Shown in pieces: positions 18,449 through 28,113 of a DNA stretch of 64,000 nt; the stretch's first letter is position 1, and each line of letters begins with the position of its first letter. Made by a program: the position numbers and the translations under genes. Source of the DNA: Amphritea atlantica (GTDB taxonomy: Bacteria; Pseudomonadota; Gammaproteobacteria; Pseudomonadales; Balneatricaceae). Below the pieces are notes generated by a model, which worked only from the letters and a program-made list of their open reading frames with translations, was not told the origin of the DNA and made no database searches. The stretch is taken from NCBI RefSeq assembly GCF_018860855.1, contig NZ_JAHKQE010000004.1:1-64000 (forward strand), given 5' to 3'.

Positions 18449-20038
18449 ATGGATTTTTCAAAGAAACTTAAAATTAATATTCAATCCTCTGCTGCCCTAA
18501 ACCAGATTGTCAGTCATGAGACTTTACGCATACGAGCTGCGTGTTCACGCGTAGCTAACGAGTTAGAGCAAGATCTGTTTATTTGGAATTTTCCGGAGGG
18601 TTTAGTTAAATCTACAGATGGGGGACAAGAGCTTTTTGATGAATGTGACGGCGCTGACTCAGTGCTAGAGTGGTTACTGGATCAGAGTAGAGAATCTAGC
18701 CGAAAACCGTTCATTTTATTACTTGAAGATTTCCATCATTACCTGACACCGGACAATCCTGCTTTAATTAATCGTTTGAGGGCATTTGCTATTGCGGTTG
18801 CTACTCGTAAGGTCTCAGGTTGTGCAGTCGTATTATCCCAACCAATCTCATTACTACCTCCAGAGCTTGAAAAAGATACCCAAGTTTTAGAGATGCCTTT
18901 ACCTAGTATTGATGATCTTAAGAAAATCATGCTACAGGCGAAACAGCGTTATGCTATTGATGATCGTGATTACCAAGAATCGCCAAACTTACTTGAGGCA
19001 GCACTGGGGTTATCGACAAGCGAAGCCCAACTTGCATTTTCTAAAGCGGCTCTTGAATTTAAACGTCTGACGGAGTCTGAGATTCCTTTCATTGTTAAAG
19101 AAAAAGAGCAGGTTATCAGAAAGAGCGGTCACCTTGAGTATTTCCATCCTAAATTGACGTTGGATGATATTGGTGGCCTGGATAATTTGAAGTCTTGGCT
19201 AAAGCGCCGACGTGAGGCTTTTACTGCAGATGCTCGTGAATTTGGTTTGGAAACTCCGCGAGGTGTTTTGCTACTAGGTTTACCAGGGACCGGTAAAAGC
19301 CTTGCTGCTAAAGCGGTTGCGAGCGCGTGGCAACTTCCCTTGTTAAGGCTGGACATGGGGAAAATCTATGGAGGTATTGTTGGCCAGTCTGAAGCAAATA
19401 TGAGGTCAGCCTTGCAAATGGCTGAAGCACTTTCTCCGAGTATTTTGTGGGTGGATGAAATAGAAAAAGCCCTTGCGGGTATGCAAAGTTCTGGATCGAC
19501 TGATGGTGGAACGACTGCTCGTGTATTAGGTAGTTTTTTAACCTGGATGCAAGAAAAGGAGAAACCCGTGTTTGTCGTTGCTACGGCAAACCATATTGCT
19601 CAATTGCCGCCAGAATTATTGCGTAAAGGAAGGGTTGATGAGATTTTCTTCGTTGACCTGCCGGTGCAGCAAGATCGCAAAGAAATTATCTCTATTCACC
19701 TTAAGCGCCGACAACGACTAGATGAGTTTTCTTTAGATGAGTTAGATGAATTGGCTGCGGCAAGTAAAGGTTTTACCGGTGCGGAGTTGGAAGAGGCGGT
19801 TAAGGAAGGCATGTTTTTAGCTTTTGATGAAGGACATCAATTGAATAAAGACGATATTCTTAAAGCCATTAGAGCGACGATGCCACTTTCACAGACGATG
19901 TCCGAAATGATAGGTAATACTCGTCAATGGGCGAAAGGTCGAGCAGTTGCTGCAAGTACATCCGAGCCAGAAAAGCTAGATCCGGTGTCTAATCAAGCGC
20001 CGAAACTAAAGCAAGAAGGCGAAAACCCCTTTATATAA
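18449..20038 (+). CDS. ycf46: Ycf46-family AAA+ ATPase
   Basis: The 529-residue protein has an N-terminal non-catalytic ATPase-like half ('FILLLEDFHHYL' in the Walker B position, no P-loop) and a C-terminal FtsH/Cdc48-type AAA module. The latter shows Walker A 'LLGLPGTGKS' (about 275-284), Walker B 'ILWVDEIEKA' (about 330) and sensor-1 'VVATAN'. This two-part layout and length are typical of Ycf46, known from algal plastids and cyanobacteria. A conserved neighbourhood with DUF2997 and DUF1257/Ycf35 genes also occurs in non-photosynthetic bacteria, and both lie downstream here. It probably forms a hexamer that remodels a protein or nucleoprotein target. The helicase gene follows after 15 bases. 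Confidence 0.85.
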   Translation: MDFSKKLKINIQSSAALNQIVSHETLRIRAACSRVANELEQDLFIWNFPEGLVKSTDGGQELFDECDGADSVLEWLLDQSRESSRKPFILLLEDFHHYLTPDNPALINRLRAFAIAVATRKVSGCAVVLSQPISLLPPELEKDTQVLEMPLPSIDDLKKIMLQAKQRYAIDDRDYQESPNLLEAALGLSTSEAQLAFSKAALEFKRLTESEIPFIVKEKEQVIRKSGHLEYFHPKLTLDDIGGLDNLKSWLKRRREAFTADAREFGLETPRGVLLLGLPGTGKSLAAKAVASAWQLPLLRLDMGKIYGGIVGQSEANMRSALQMAEALSPSILWVDEIEKALAGMQSSGSTDGGTTARVLGSFLTWMQEKEKPVFVVATANHIAQLPPELLRKGRVDEIFFVDLPVQQDRKEIISIHLKRRQRLDEFSLDELDELAAASKGFTGAELEEAVKEGMFLAFDEGHQLNKDDILKAIRATMPLSQTMSEMIGNTRQWAKGRAVAASTSEPEKLDPVSNQAPKLKQEGENPFI

Positions 20039-20053
20039 GTTGAGCTGTAGCGA

Positions 20054-23000
20054 ATGGACAATCCTTTTTTTACTGCCCTGGAGGGCGACGGCTTTACGGC
20101 GTCTGATTTAGCATCGAAAACCAGAAGTGTTTTAACGCCATTTATTCATTATCTTAACAACAGTATCAAGGCCCTGGAAAATAAAGAGGTAAGCTGTGAG
20201 TGGAAGTCGATCGCTGATAAACGGTATCGTTTGACACCACAAAAACGGATTTACCGGCTTGTACCTGTTAGTGAAATCGAAATTATCTCTGGGGAGGAGG
20301 GCTGGTATGAAATCTTATGTGAATCAGATGAAACTCCTCTTGATGAGAGCTTTTTACCTGATTTAGCAGACCCTGTTATCGTAGGAAAAGGGGCTGATCG
20401 ACAAAAATTTCCTTTGGAAGAGGATCATTACAAAGCTACGAATGAATTATTCCGAATTTACCTGCCTGAACTATCAGGTCAGGATATTATTCAATGGAGT
20501 GGTTATCAACTAAAAGTACGTCCTTTATCTGCTCCTCTTAATAACTTGACGGACGTGCATATTGATAGTCGTGCTTGTAAGGTTGTGTCTATTAATGGCA
20601 GATGTATTCGTTTGCAGGGCTATGTTAGTAGCCAAAGTGGATTATCAATTTATGGTAAAAATACCCGTTTTAGGTTGATATCTTCTTTGGATAAAGCGCA
20701 AATTGATACTTTCTCTCCTTGCGAAGAAGGTAATGGCTGGTTGCTATTCTCGAGCAAAAAGCCTGTTATTGAACCTCATCATGTTAGTGATGTAACTGCT
20801 GTATGTTTACAGAAATTAACGCTCGAGCATTTCATATTAAATGGACAGTTGTTGAGTCACGATCAGTGGAGTTGTGTAACTGATAAGGATAGCTTAACAC
20901 TGGAGGCCAGAGAGACATCGGAGACCATTAATAAAGAGAATGCTAATGTTGAGTGCATTCGCTATCCAGCTCTACGGTTTGGTTTGAGTGAAGATAAAAT
21001 TAAGGACAAATGGATTCAGTTGATCGAACCAGATTCAGGAGATGATACGGGGAAATCCGTTCTGGACTATTTCTTCGGTGATAATATTAAAGTGCTGGAT
21101 CACACTGAAGGTAAATTTGCTGAAGGGTTTCGGGTTTTAAAATCGCGTCCTGATGAACGTCAGATTTTACTTGCACGAAATAAACGAAGCCCAAATCAAC
21201 AGAGCGTATACCCGTCGACTGAGCAGAATAGGAGAGTGATACGTGTTAGCGTAGATACATCGCAGTTAAAAAAACAAAAGGATGCTATCAATCAGTTAAT
21301 GTCTCGTCCATCGACTGGGCATAAATCCTTGATTCATTTGTTACAGGAAAGAAAGAAAACACACTGGCCAGATCCAAAGCCTTATGCGGACGTTGAGTGG
21401 CAGGTGTTGACCAATTTAGATTTTGATGGCTGTGACCGGCAGCGTGATTTTGTGGCTAAGGCATTAACATCACCTGACTTCAGTATTTTAGATGGGCCAC
21501 CCGGCACTGGTAAAACAACCACGATTCTGGAATTGATTGTTCAACTGGTTTTGCAGGGTAAAAGAGTGCTGCTTTCTGCGTCAACTCATGCAGCCATTAA
21601 TAATGTGCTTGAACGAGTAGATGAAAATTCTGTGTTAAGTGATGCTATTTTTCCGTTGCGTATCGGTGATGAGAATAATGCTATCGGCGTTGAGCACTTT
21701 CAGTTTGATAAATTACATCAGGAATTAAAAAAAGAATCGGGTTGTGATGATTTTAGCTTGCAGTTGATGGTAGATGCTTCAAATTTAGTTTGTGGTACTA
21801 CTATTGGGATTCTACGTTTATTTAATAATCGTAACGTTACTTTGGATAGAGGAGAGCCTCCATTTGATGTGATGATAATAGATGAGTGTAGTAAAACGAC
21901 GTTTCAAGAATTCTTAGTGCCTGCTCGTTTTGCAAAGCGCTGGGTTTTGGTTGGAGATGTTCGTCAGTTATCGCCTTTTACGGATCGTGAGCAGATCGTC
22001 GCTAATCTAGATAATTTAATGCTGGTACCTCCTAGGGGTAAAGAGCCCGCACAAACGTTACCTCACTCTTTGCAGCAAGCGTGTTTTCTTCTGGAAGAGC
22101 TAAGAGGTAATCCTGAAGAACCTTATCAACAGCCTATGTTAGTATCAGTTTCCTCTAGTGTGCTCAAAGCCATTGGCGATGAAGTTTCTGCACGTATTGG
22201 TTCGAATAGCTTGAGTCAGGGGCTAGATAAACTTTTGCTAGTTCAGAGTAGGAGTAAAAAGAATCAAAAGATATGTAGATGTATTGATTTAATAACCTTG
22301 ACGCAAGAGCCTTGGCACTTATATGGCTGCACGCTGTGTTTTGTAGATGAAAACGCTATGGAAAAAATACAGCAATATATCCCTGATGATATGCTGGTTG
22401 TACATGGTGGTTGGCAGAGAACCGACCATGCTTTTATTCATAAAGGTGGAGGAGAGTCTTCCGTTAAATCTTTCAGAGTGAAGGCAATTGCGCATACCGT
22501 TACAGGTATGATTTCTGAAAATCTGTTAGAGCGTTTTGAGGAAAGTAAGTGGTCAGAAGAGGTGTGTTGGCGATTGGAGCGGGAATACTGGTTACGGCTA
22601 TCCAAAAATCAAAATAAAGCTAGATTTTATACCAAAACTCTAGAGCGGTTGTTTCCTCAGTCTGTTAATGCGACGGGGCGTATTCATGTTTTAAAAAATA
22701 TAGCTTTCCCTTCGGTTTTAGAAGCGTTGTCAGGTGATGGTCTTGTGAAGCGAAAGAACGATGATCCTACGACCCTAAATCAAGGTTTTACAGTACATGA
22801 AAAGGCGCAGCGGCATTCAACACTGAGTTATCAGCATCGGATGCATCCCGACATTTCGGTGTTTCCACGGGAACAATTTTACTCTAAAGGTGTACTAAAA
22901 GATGGTCGCCAAACTAGATCAGATCGTCAGTGGAGTTTTACACGTTATGAAACTCGAAATGTTTGGCTTGATGTGCAAGGTAAGATTAACAAAAATGTTA

Positions 23001-23485
23001 ATTTAGCTGAAGTTACAGAAATTATTCAAGAGCTAAAGGCTTTTTGCGATTGGGCCGAGGGTAAATCTAAAAATGCTAAAGGTGATCTTTTTGATGTGGC
23101 TGTGTTGACCTTCTATAAGGGGCAGGAAAAAGCGCTTCGAGATGCCATGCAAAAAAAACTTCCTGGGAATAATAGACGCTACGCTCGATTTAGTTATAAA
23201 GGTATTTCTATTAAATTAGCAACAGTTGATTACTTCCAAGGGCAGGAAGCAGACCTTGTTTTTCTTTCTATGGTTAATACTGCGCGTGATGGTTTTATGG
23301 ATTCTCCTAACCGGCTCAATGTTTCCATTACCCGTGCTCGTTACCAGTTGGTTGTTGTTGGATGCCATGATTATTTTAGCAAACGTTCTCGTACTGTAGA
23401 ACTTAAAGGATTAGCTAATTCGTGTTGTGTGAACAAGGCGAAAAGGAGTGCTGGTGGGCATGCCAGAAGGAATAATAAAAGATGA
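20054..23485 (+). CDS. Upf1-like SF1 helicase
   Basis: The 1,143-residue protein has about 450 residues of unassigned N-terminal sequence followed by a Upf1/Dna2-like (AAA_11/AAA_12) helicase. Motifs are Walker A 'LDGPPGTGKTTTILEL' (about 480), Walker B 'VMIIDECSK' (about 608), 'LVGDVRQLSPF', 'SYQHRMHPDI', 'TVDYFQGQEADLVFLS' and 'RLNVSITRARY'. Such enzymes unwind DNA or RNA 5'-3'. A large insertion of about 300 residues separates the first and second RecA domains. It sits between the Ycf46-like ATPase and the unknown 564-residue protein, which starts inside its stop codon (ATGA at 23482-23485). The basic tail ends in a short Lys/Arg-rich stretch. Confidence 0.85.
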   Translation: MDNPFFTALEGDGFTASDLASKTRSVLTPFIHYLNNSIKALENKEVSCEWKSIADKRYRLTPQKRIYRLVPVSEIEIISGEEGWYEILCESDETPLDESFLPDLADPVIVGKGADRQKFPLEEDHYKATNELFRIYLPELSGQDIIQWSGYQLKVRPLSAPLNNLTDVHIDSRACKVVSINGRCIRLQGYVSSQSGLSIYGKNTRFRLISSLDKAQIDTFSPCEEGNGWLLFSSKKPVIEPHHVSDVTAVCLQKLTLEHFILNGQLLSHDQWSCVTDKDSLTLEARETSETINKENANVECIRYPALRFGLSEDKIKDKWIQLIEPDSGDDTGKSVLDYFFGDNIKVLDHTEGKFAEGFRVLKSRPDERQILLARNKRSPNQQSVYPSTEQNRRVIRVSVDTSQLKKQKDAINQLMSRPSTGHKSLIHLLQERKKTHWPDPKPYADVEWQVLTNLDFDGCDRQRDFVAKALTSPDFSILDGPPGTGKTTTILELIVQLVLQGKRVLLSASTHAAINNVLERVDENSVLSDAIFPLRIGDENNAIGVEHFQFDKLHQELKKESGCDDFSLQLMVDASNLVCGTTIGILRLFNNRNVTLDRGEPPFDVMIIDECSKTTFQEFLVPARFAKRWVLVGDVRQLSPFTDREQIVANLDNLMLVPPRGKEPAQTLPHSLQQACFLLEELRGNPEEPYQQPMLVSVSSSVLKAIGDEVSARIGSNSLSQGLDKLLLVQSRSKKNQKICRCIDLITLTQEPWHLYGCTLCFVDENAMEKIQQYIPDDMLVVHGGWQRTDHAFIHKGGGESSVKSFRVKAIAHTVTGMISENLLERFEESKWSEEVCWRLEREYWLRLSKNQNKARFYTKTLERLFPQSVNATGRIHVLKNIAFPSVLEALSGDGLVKRKNDDPTTLNQGFTVHEKAQRHSTLSYQHRMHPDISVFPREQFYSKGVLKDGRQTRSDRQWSFTRYETRNVWLDVQGKINKNVNLAEVTEIIQELKAFCDWAEGKSKNAKGDLFDVAVLTFYKGQEKALRDAMQKKLPGNNRRYARFSYKGISIKLATVDYFQGQEADLVFLSMVNTARDGFMDSPNRLNVSITRARYQLVVVGCHDYFSKRSRTVELKGLANSCCVNKAKRSAGGHARRNNKR

Positions 23486-25176
23486 ATAGTAAACAAGTGT
23501 CTTGGCAGGACGAGTTGAATAAAATAAAAAAAATCCCATCAGATAAGAATCATATGACTGATGATTTCTCTGTGAACAATGGTGTTGGGTTAAATGTCGT
23601 TTTGACGCGTCAAGTTGAAGTGAAGCGTTATCCAGTCATTGCAGAATTAACATTTAAGAGAAAAAGGCCTGATCTAGTTTCGTTACTCAAGGCTGCTGAG
23701 CAGAGATATGATGCAATGCCTGCTCGATTGATAGCATATTTGAAACGAGAGCAACTATTGGATACGGATTCTGCTTCTGTTACTCCCAAAGGCGAAGAGG
23801 TCATCAGTACTGGTTGTATCGATGTAAAGGAACGAGGCCTTTATCATATTTGGTATACAGCTAATGATCCATTATTAGGTATTCGTCCTTTAATGATACA
23901 GAGAGATACAGCTTTTTTTGATCCGAATATGAAGAGTTGGAAAAAAGGAAGTGATGCTCGAAACTCAGGATTTGGAGTCTCGTCGACTTCTACTGTTGAT
24001 GTGATTGATGAAGTACTTGCAGGTAAAAATTCTAAACAATCCCAAATAAAATTATTGTTAACGGCCTTAAAGCCAGAAGTAATATGCTCTTCTAATCAAT
24101 CTGCTAAGCTAGTTTTAGAGTGGAAACTGGGACTTGAAAAGTCGGTTGTTTCTCTAATAGGGCAATTAGAAACACTGGATTTTTCATCAAATAAAAATAA
24201 ATCAAAACCGTCTAGTCTCGACTTGAAAATCGAGCAATATCATGACTCTTTAGATGATGTTATGGGTGCTATTGCTCTTGAATTTGATGCTACATGGGAT
24301 GTAAACGCGCAACGGATGACGGTTTGTCTTGATAAAATTGACCATTATCCGAGCGCGGTTCAGAATTTTGAAGTTAGTAGGGTCGAAGAAATTACTGATT
24401 TATCAGTTAAGGGACGATTTAATACTGTGCAAGTCAATCAATTGCCTCTTCAGCCTAAAGATCGTAGAGATGCAGTGCAGTGGCATAAAGCGTGGTTGAA
24501 TCACTTTCATGCTAAAAAATATCATTGCAGCGTAGATATGTATCAACGACAGGCGGAATGGCTAGATCATGAGGCCATGGCGAGCTTTAACCTTTCTCTG
24601 AAACAAGGTCAGGAGCTGTTGGCTAATTTTAGTCGAGAGGGGCAGGCGGAGGCTTATTGGCATGTTGCAGCAATGATTGACTTATCGCCTTCTCAGAGTA
24701 AAAAACTTAATTTATCCATTACTTTAATGGATAAAGAACAGCTAAGTTTAAAAGAATTTATTAGGCAGCTTTGCGGTGAAGAGCCTATTAATAAAATGAT
24801 TTACTCTGACCGATATGTGTATACCAATAAACAGCTAAGAAACTTGGAGGCTATTGCTCGCTGTACTGGCAATGCGGAAGGCATGTTAATGACATTGGAT
24901 CATTCAAAGGGAGTTGGAAATTTAGATTTACCTGCTAGTTGGGAACGGCAAATTATACAGAAGAAAAATACCAATCATGGTCGTTACTGGGTATTCATTG
25001 GGTCGTCTCACCATTGGTATTGGGAATGTAGCAGTGGGCTGGATTTTATTCAAAATTATGATGGAGAGACGTTTACTGTTGCAGGTATACCTACCTTTAC
25101 GCCCAAAGAAGAAGCTGAACTTCCACAATATTTACAGCATGCTATAAAAGAAATAGTTGTAGAGGAGGGATTGTAA
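23482..25176 (+). CDS. Unknown protein with possible PLD-like C-terminal domain
   Basis: I do not recognise this 564-residue protein as a whole. It is translationally coupled at both ends: ATGA overlap with the helicase gene and a one-base TAATG overlap with the next gene. The C-terminal 120 residues contain 'YSDRYVYTNKQLRNLEAI', 'LMTLDHS' and 'NHGRYWVFIGSSHHWYW' followed by SSGLDFI. That order of a D-x-Y strand, an H-x-R-Y strand and a W...GLD end resembles the phospholipase-D-like domain seen at the C-terminus of MITD1-type and several defence proteins, which bind membranes or nucleic acid. The catalytic HKD motif is not present. A middle region with 'EFDATWDVNAQRM' might be an independent domain. 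Function is open. Confidence 0.55.
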   Translation: MNSKQVSWQDELNKIKKIPSDKNHMTDDFSVNNGVGLNVVLTRQVEVKRYPVIAELTFKRKRPDLVSLLKAAEQRYDAMPARLIAYLKREQLLDTDSASVTPKGEEVISTGCIDVKERGLYHIWYTANDPLLGIRPLMIQRDTAFFDPNMKSWKKGSDARNSGFGVSSTSTVDVIDEVLAGKNSKQSQIKLLLTALKPEVICSSNQSAKLVLEWKLGLEKSVVSLIGQLETLDFSSNKNKSKPSSLDLKIEQYHDSLDDVMGAIALEFDATWDVNAQRMTVCLDKIDHYPSAVQNFEVSRVEEITDLSVKGRFNTVQVNQLPLQPKDRRDAVQWHKAWLNHFHAKKYHCSVDMYQRQAEWLDHEAMASFNLSLKQGQELLANFSREGQAEAYWHVAAMIDLSPSQSKKLNLSITLMDKEQLSLKEFIRQLCGEEPINKMIYSDRYVYTNKQLRNLEAIARCTGNAEGMLMTLDHSKGVGNLDLPASWERQIIQKKNTNHGRYWVFIGSSHHWYWECSSGLDFIQNYDGETFTVAGIPTFTPKEEAELPQYLQHAIKEIVVEEGL

Positions 25177-27374
25177 TGGCCATTATAAACGCAAGACAGG
25201 AACGCTTTTTAGTTAATTATCGTCATGAAATTTTGTCTTCGTTATTTCAACAGCACAATGGTGATTGTGATTTCTCTGAAGACCTTGCTCAAATTGATTG
25301 TGATGGCGTTATTGAACTGTTTGATAGCGCTCGTTTAACGTTGTTAATTGCGGTAGATAAGATTACGAATCAAGATTTAATTCGGTCCTTACGTGAGAAG
25401 GCTGACAGTGGTGTGCGTATTTACCTGTTATTAGGTGATGAAAAGCAGAACCAGACCGTTATTGATTCGTTGTCTGGGCGCTGTCTTATTCGTACAGGCG
25501 TCAATCAAAAAGGAGCAATGATTGCTTCAGACCATTCGACAAGTAAAGCTTTGGGGCTCTTGGTTATGAGTCAAGAAACCTTTGCCAAACAGGGCCTCAA
25601 TAGCTGGGCTGTACAACTTGATTCGACACAAGTTGAAGATGCTTTTCGTAGTTTCTGTAAACTATTTTGGGAAGATGGAAAAAATGAATATCTTAAGCAA
25701 AATCAGCGAAATAAAGTAACCTCTCACCCGAATGGCAACATAGTAACTAATCATTCGTATCAACAGCCGGGTGCCTTGGGTGATTCTTTAAGCCTTACCT
25801 TATCCAGTTTGCAAGGGGCTAGTCGTTCATCATATGAGTCAAAAAGTTCACAATATACATTATTGCTCAATAGTAATTGTCCGCTGATTAACGCTGGAGA
25901 AGGGGTTGCTCTAACTGATTCTTCGATCCCTTCATTATTATTTTCTGCTTATGATAATTGGTTATTGCCGGATGAAGTGGATTTTGAACTAGTAAATTGG
26001 TGCTTGAAATTGTCAAATGAGCAACATAAAAAATTATTTTCTGGGTATCAACAGGCTGTAAAAGAAGCTGCTTGGCAATACAGGACATCAGTATGTTTAG
26101 GTGAGCTTAATTGCCACCAATTAATACGTTTTGCTGATCAGCCGGACTTAGTTCGTAAGGTCGAATCGTTTCGTAAAATAGAGCTTGAACCCATATCGAC
26201 ACAAACGATTGATTCCTTTCTTGAGGATAATGCTGAAGAATTGGCTAAATCAAAAGTCGAGTGTCAGCGTGATTCTCTAGCGCATGATATTGAATATTCG
26301 GTCATAATTCATCCACCGTATTGTCCTAAAGAGGCTAAACCTGATGAGCTATATCGTCAGTGGGAATTAGCAGAGGTGGATTGGAAAAATAGGCTTGTAG
26401 AGATAAAAAATCATCAAGAAAAAGTCGATCAACATCAGGCAAATATTTCAAATAATCTGCAAAAATTCCTTAGGGGGTTCCTGCTAGGGCAAGGTCAATC
26501 CGTAAAAAAAATGGAGCAAGAGCTTGAAGCGTTAAACCGTTGGTCTGTGACGCAGGCGACCCCCGCCGAGCGTCTGGCGTTTAAACAGCGCCTCGAAGCC
26601 TTATTTGAGGGAGCTGAGGCACGTAGTCAAAAGACAGTGGCGGCTATGGATGAGGCGAAGCAACATTGTGTATGGCAAGAGAAGCGTAAAAAACTTGAGG
26701 CAGAGCGAGATAAAGCAGCATCTTTGGCGGAAGAGAAGAAAGTGGCCATTAATCTATTAGACTCAGAAAAAAATAAACGAGAGCTTGAGCTCAGCACTCG
26801 ATTTATTAAGAGCTGGGGGGACGCTGTTAAGTCGCTCACGGAGGAGAAATTAGAAAAAATTAAGTTACCGAGTGACCCAAGTATTGTTGCTTCTAGAAGT
26901 ATCCAAGCAATACTTAGTGAAATGGATTTTTTAGCGGCGGATAAGTGGCGTAAATCAGTTAATGAAAAGACTTTTAAAAAGCATTATAGCAACTTTAATC
27001 GTGCGCTTACTGATTACCAGCTCGGCTTTCAGAAAATTGAACGAGATTACAGGCAAGTTAATGATGAGCTAGACAATGCATTGAGAGAACTGAAAAATTC
27101 AAAAAGTGCTTTAAGTGAGTACGGTGAACGCTTTATATACAAACCGTCTGCTTCAGAAGGAAGTCTAGAGCGGCAACTTGGACTAAATGCTACTACTAGT
27201 ATTAAGTCTCAATTTAAATGGCCTAAAGATGACTTACCTGAAAAAGGCACCAAGTTAAAAAATGATGGTAAACACCGTTGGTTGGTCATTGAAGATACTG
27301 ATCAGTTAGAACAAGCTCGTAAAGATTCTAAGCGTTTGAATGCCATTATCTGTGTAAATAATTTTGATATATAA
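25176..27374 (+). CDS. PLD-like fold / coiled-coil protein
   Basis: Residues 1-165 look like a degenerate phospholipase-D-type domain ('EKADSGVRIYLLLGD', 'GAMIASDHSTSKALGLLVMS', 'WAVQLDSTQVEDAFRSF'). The layout matches PLD half-domains, but the HxK catalytic pair is missing. Residues about 400-660 are rich in Glu, Lys, Gln and Ala with heptad character and should form long coiled coils. The C-terminal 60 residues ('NDGKHRWLVIEDTDQLEQA') form a small separate unit. I infer a structural or target-binding subunit, possibly a scaffold for the AAA ATPase and helicase. The start shares one base with the stop of the preceding gene, and a 10-base gap separates it from the DUF2997 gene. Confidence 0.55.
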   Translation: MAIINARQERFLVNYRHEILSSLFQQHNGDCDFSEDLAQIDCDGVIELFDSARLTLLIAVDKITNQDLIRSLREKADSGVRIYLLLGDEKQNQTVIDSLSGRCLIRTGVNQKGAMIASDHSTSKALGLLVMSQETFAKQGLNSWAVQLDSTQVEDAFRSFCKLFWEDGKNEYLKQNQRNKVTSHPNGNIVTNHSYQQPGALGDSLSLTLSSLQGASRSSYESKSSQYTLLLNSNCPLINAGEGVALTDSSIPSLLFSAYDNWLLPDEVDFELVNWCLKLSNEQHKKLFSGYQQAVKEAAWQYRTSVCLGELNCHQLIRFADQPDLVRKVESFRKIELEPISTQTIDSFLEDNAEELAKSKVECQRDSLAHDIEYSVIIHPPYCPKEAKPDELYRQWELAEVDWKNRLVEIKNHQEKVDQHQANISNNLQKFLRGFLLGQGQSVKKMEQELEALNRWSVTQATPAERLAFKQRLEALFEGAEARSQKTVAAMDEAKQHCVWQEKRKKLEAERDKAASLAEEKKVAINLLDSEKNKRELELSTRFIKSWGDAVKSLTEEKLEKIKLPSDPSIVASRSIQAILSEMDFLAADKWRKSVNEKTFKKHYSNFNRALTDYQLGFQKIERDYRQVNDELDNALRELKNSKSALSEYGERFIYKPSASEGSLERQLGLNATTSIKSQFKWPKDDLPEKGTKLKNDGKHRWLVIEDTDQLEQARKDSKRLNAIICVNNFDI

Positions 27375-27384
27375 GGGTACAAGT

Positions 27385-27591
27385 ATGCCTGAGCAAAGAG
27401 TTGTTATTACAATCGATGAGGAAGGTAGTATTACAGCGAAAACGAGTGGCTTCAAAGGAGAAAGCTGCCTCGCTGCGTTAGATGACTTATTAGATTTAGA
27501 CGGTATTATCACAAACTTGAAGAAAACCGATGAGTATCATCAACGGCAGACAGTTCAGTTAGCACGCCGTCAGGAAATTAAAAGGACGTAA
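27385..27591 (+). CDS. DUF2997 small protein
   Basis: This 68-residue protein starts at ATG 27385, with AAGGG 7 bases upstream, in preference to an in-frame start at 27364. The layout fits DUF2997: an N-terminal strand pair ending in a Gly ('ITIDEEGSITAKTSGFKG'), a conserved ESC/CLAAL helix and a TDEYH segment near the end. In cyanobacteria and other bacteria DUF2997 proteins are encoded next to DUF1257 (Ycf35) and Ycf46-type ATPases, exactly the company kept here. Its molecular role is unknown. Size and the single conserved Cys suggest a small substrate or carrier-like protein, perhaps one acted on by the radical-SAM enzyme two genes downstream. Confidence 0.75.
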   Translation: MPEQRVVITIDEEGSITAKTSGFKGESCLAALDDLLDLDGIITNLKKTDEYHQRQTVQLARRQEIKRT

Positions 27592-27593
27592 TC

Positions 27594-28109
27594 ATGAGTG
27601 CGGTTATAAAGACCAATACCCCGTTTATTATAGAGTCAGTACTAGTTGAAGCATTACAAGCTGTCGGTGCTGAGCCTGTGAAGGTCACAGAGAATATACT
27701 TCAAGACCAGAGACATTCTGGTGGTTTATTAGTAGGTGATATTCTGACTAACCGTTCCGATTATTATGGATTACAGCATTTTAGGTTAATCAATAACCGC
27801 TGGGTGTTGCGGCATGATTCTAGTGAGATGTCTGGACGTGTTAAAAGTGCTAAGTCAGCAGTTTCGAAAGGATATAGTCGTGTAGGCGCTTTCTTGGAGT
27901 TAGTAGGCCAGGCTTATGAAAGCGCTTATCAGCAGTATTTAGGTATGCTAGCGGAGCAAGAACGTATTCGTCTTGAAGAAGAACGTAAGGCTCGAGTTGA
28001 AGCGACTCGGCAACAAGCTATTGCTAAGGCTAAGGCTCAAGGGTACTCAGTAAAGGAAACTAGAAATAGCAAGAATCAGATACAACTCGTCTTAACGCGA
28101 ACGGTGTAA
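27594..28109 (+). CDS. ycf35: DUF1257 / Ycf35-family protein
   Basis: This 171-residue protein begins 2 bases after the DUF2997 stop. It has the layout of Ycf35/DUF1257: an N-terminal alpha-beta segment ('IESVLVEALQAVGAEPVKVT'), a middle strand region ('YYGLQHFRLINNRWVLRHD'), a charged helix and the family's characteristic end, 'AKAQGYSVKETRNSKNQIQL' followed by VLTR. Ycf35 is plastid-encoded in red algae and widespread in cyanobacteria, with no settled function. Finding it with DUF2997, a Ycf46 ATPase and a radical-SAM protein in a bacterial helicase cluster supports a single conserved module. A Glu/Arg-rich helix near residues 120-145 may bind a partner or nucleic acid. Confidence 0.78.
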   Translation: MSAVIKTNTPFIIESVLVEALQAVGAEPVKVTENILQDQRHSGGLLVGDILTNRSDYYGLQHFRLINNRWVLRHDSSEMSGRVKSAKSAVSKGYSRVGAFLELVGQAYESAYQQYLGMLAEQERIRLEEERKARVEATRQQAIAKAKAQGYSVKETRNSKNQIQLVLTRTV

Positions 28110-28113
28110 TTTA

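Noticed and set aside
18449-20038. FtsH protease
   Set aside because: The AAA module is FtsH-like, but no HEXXH metalloprotease motif or membrane segment is present; layout fits Ycf46.
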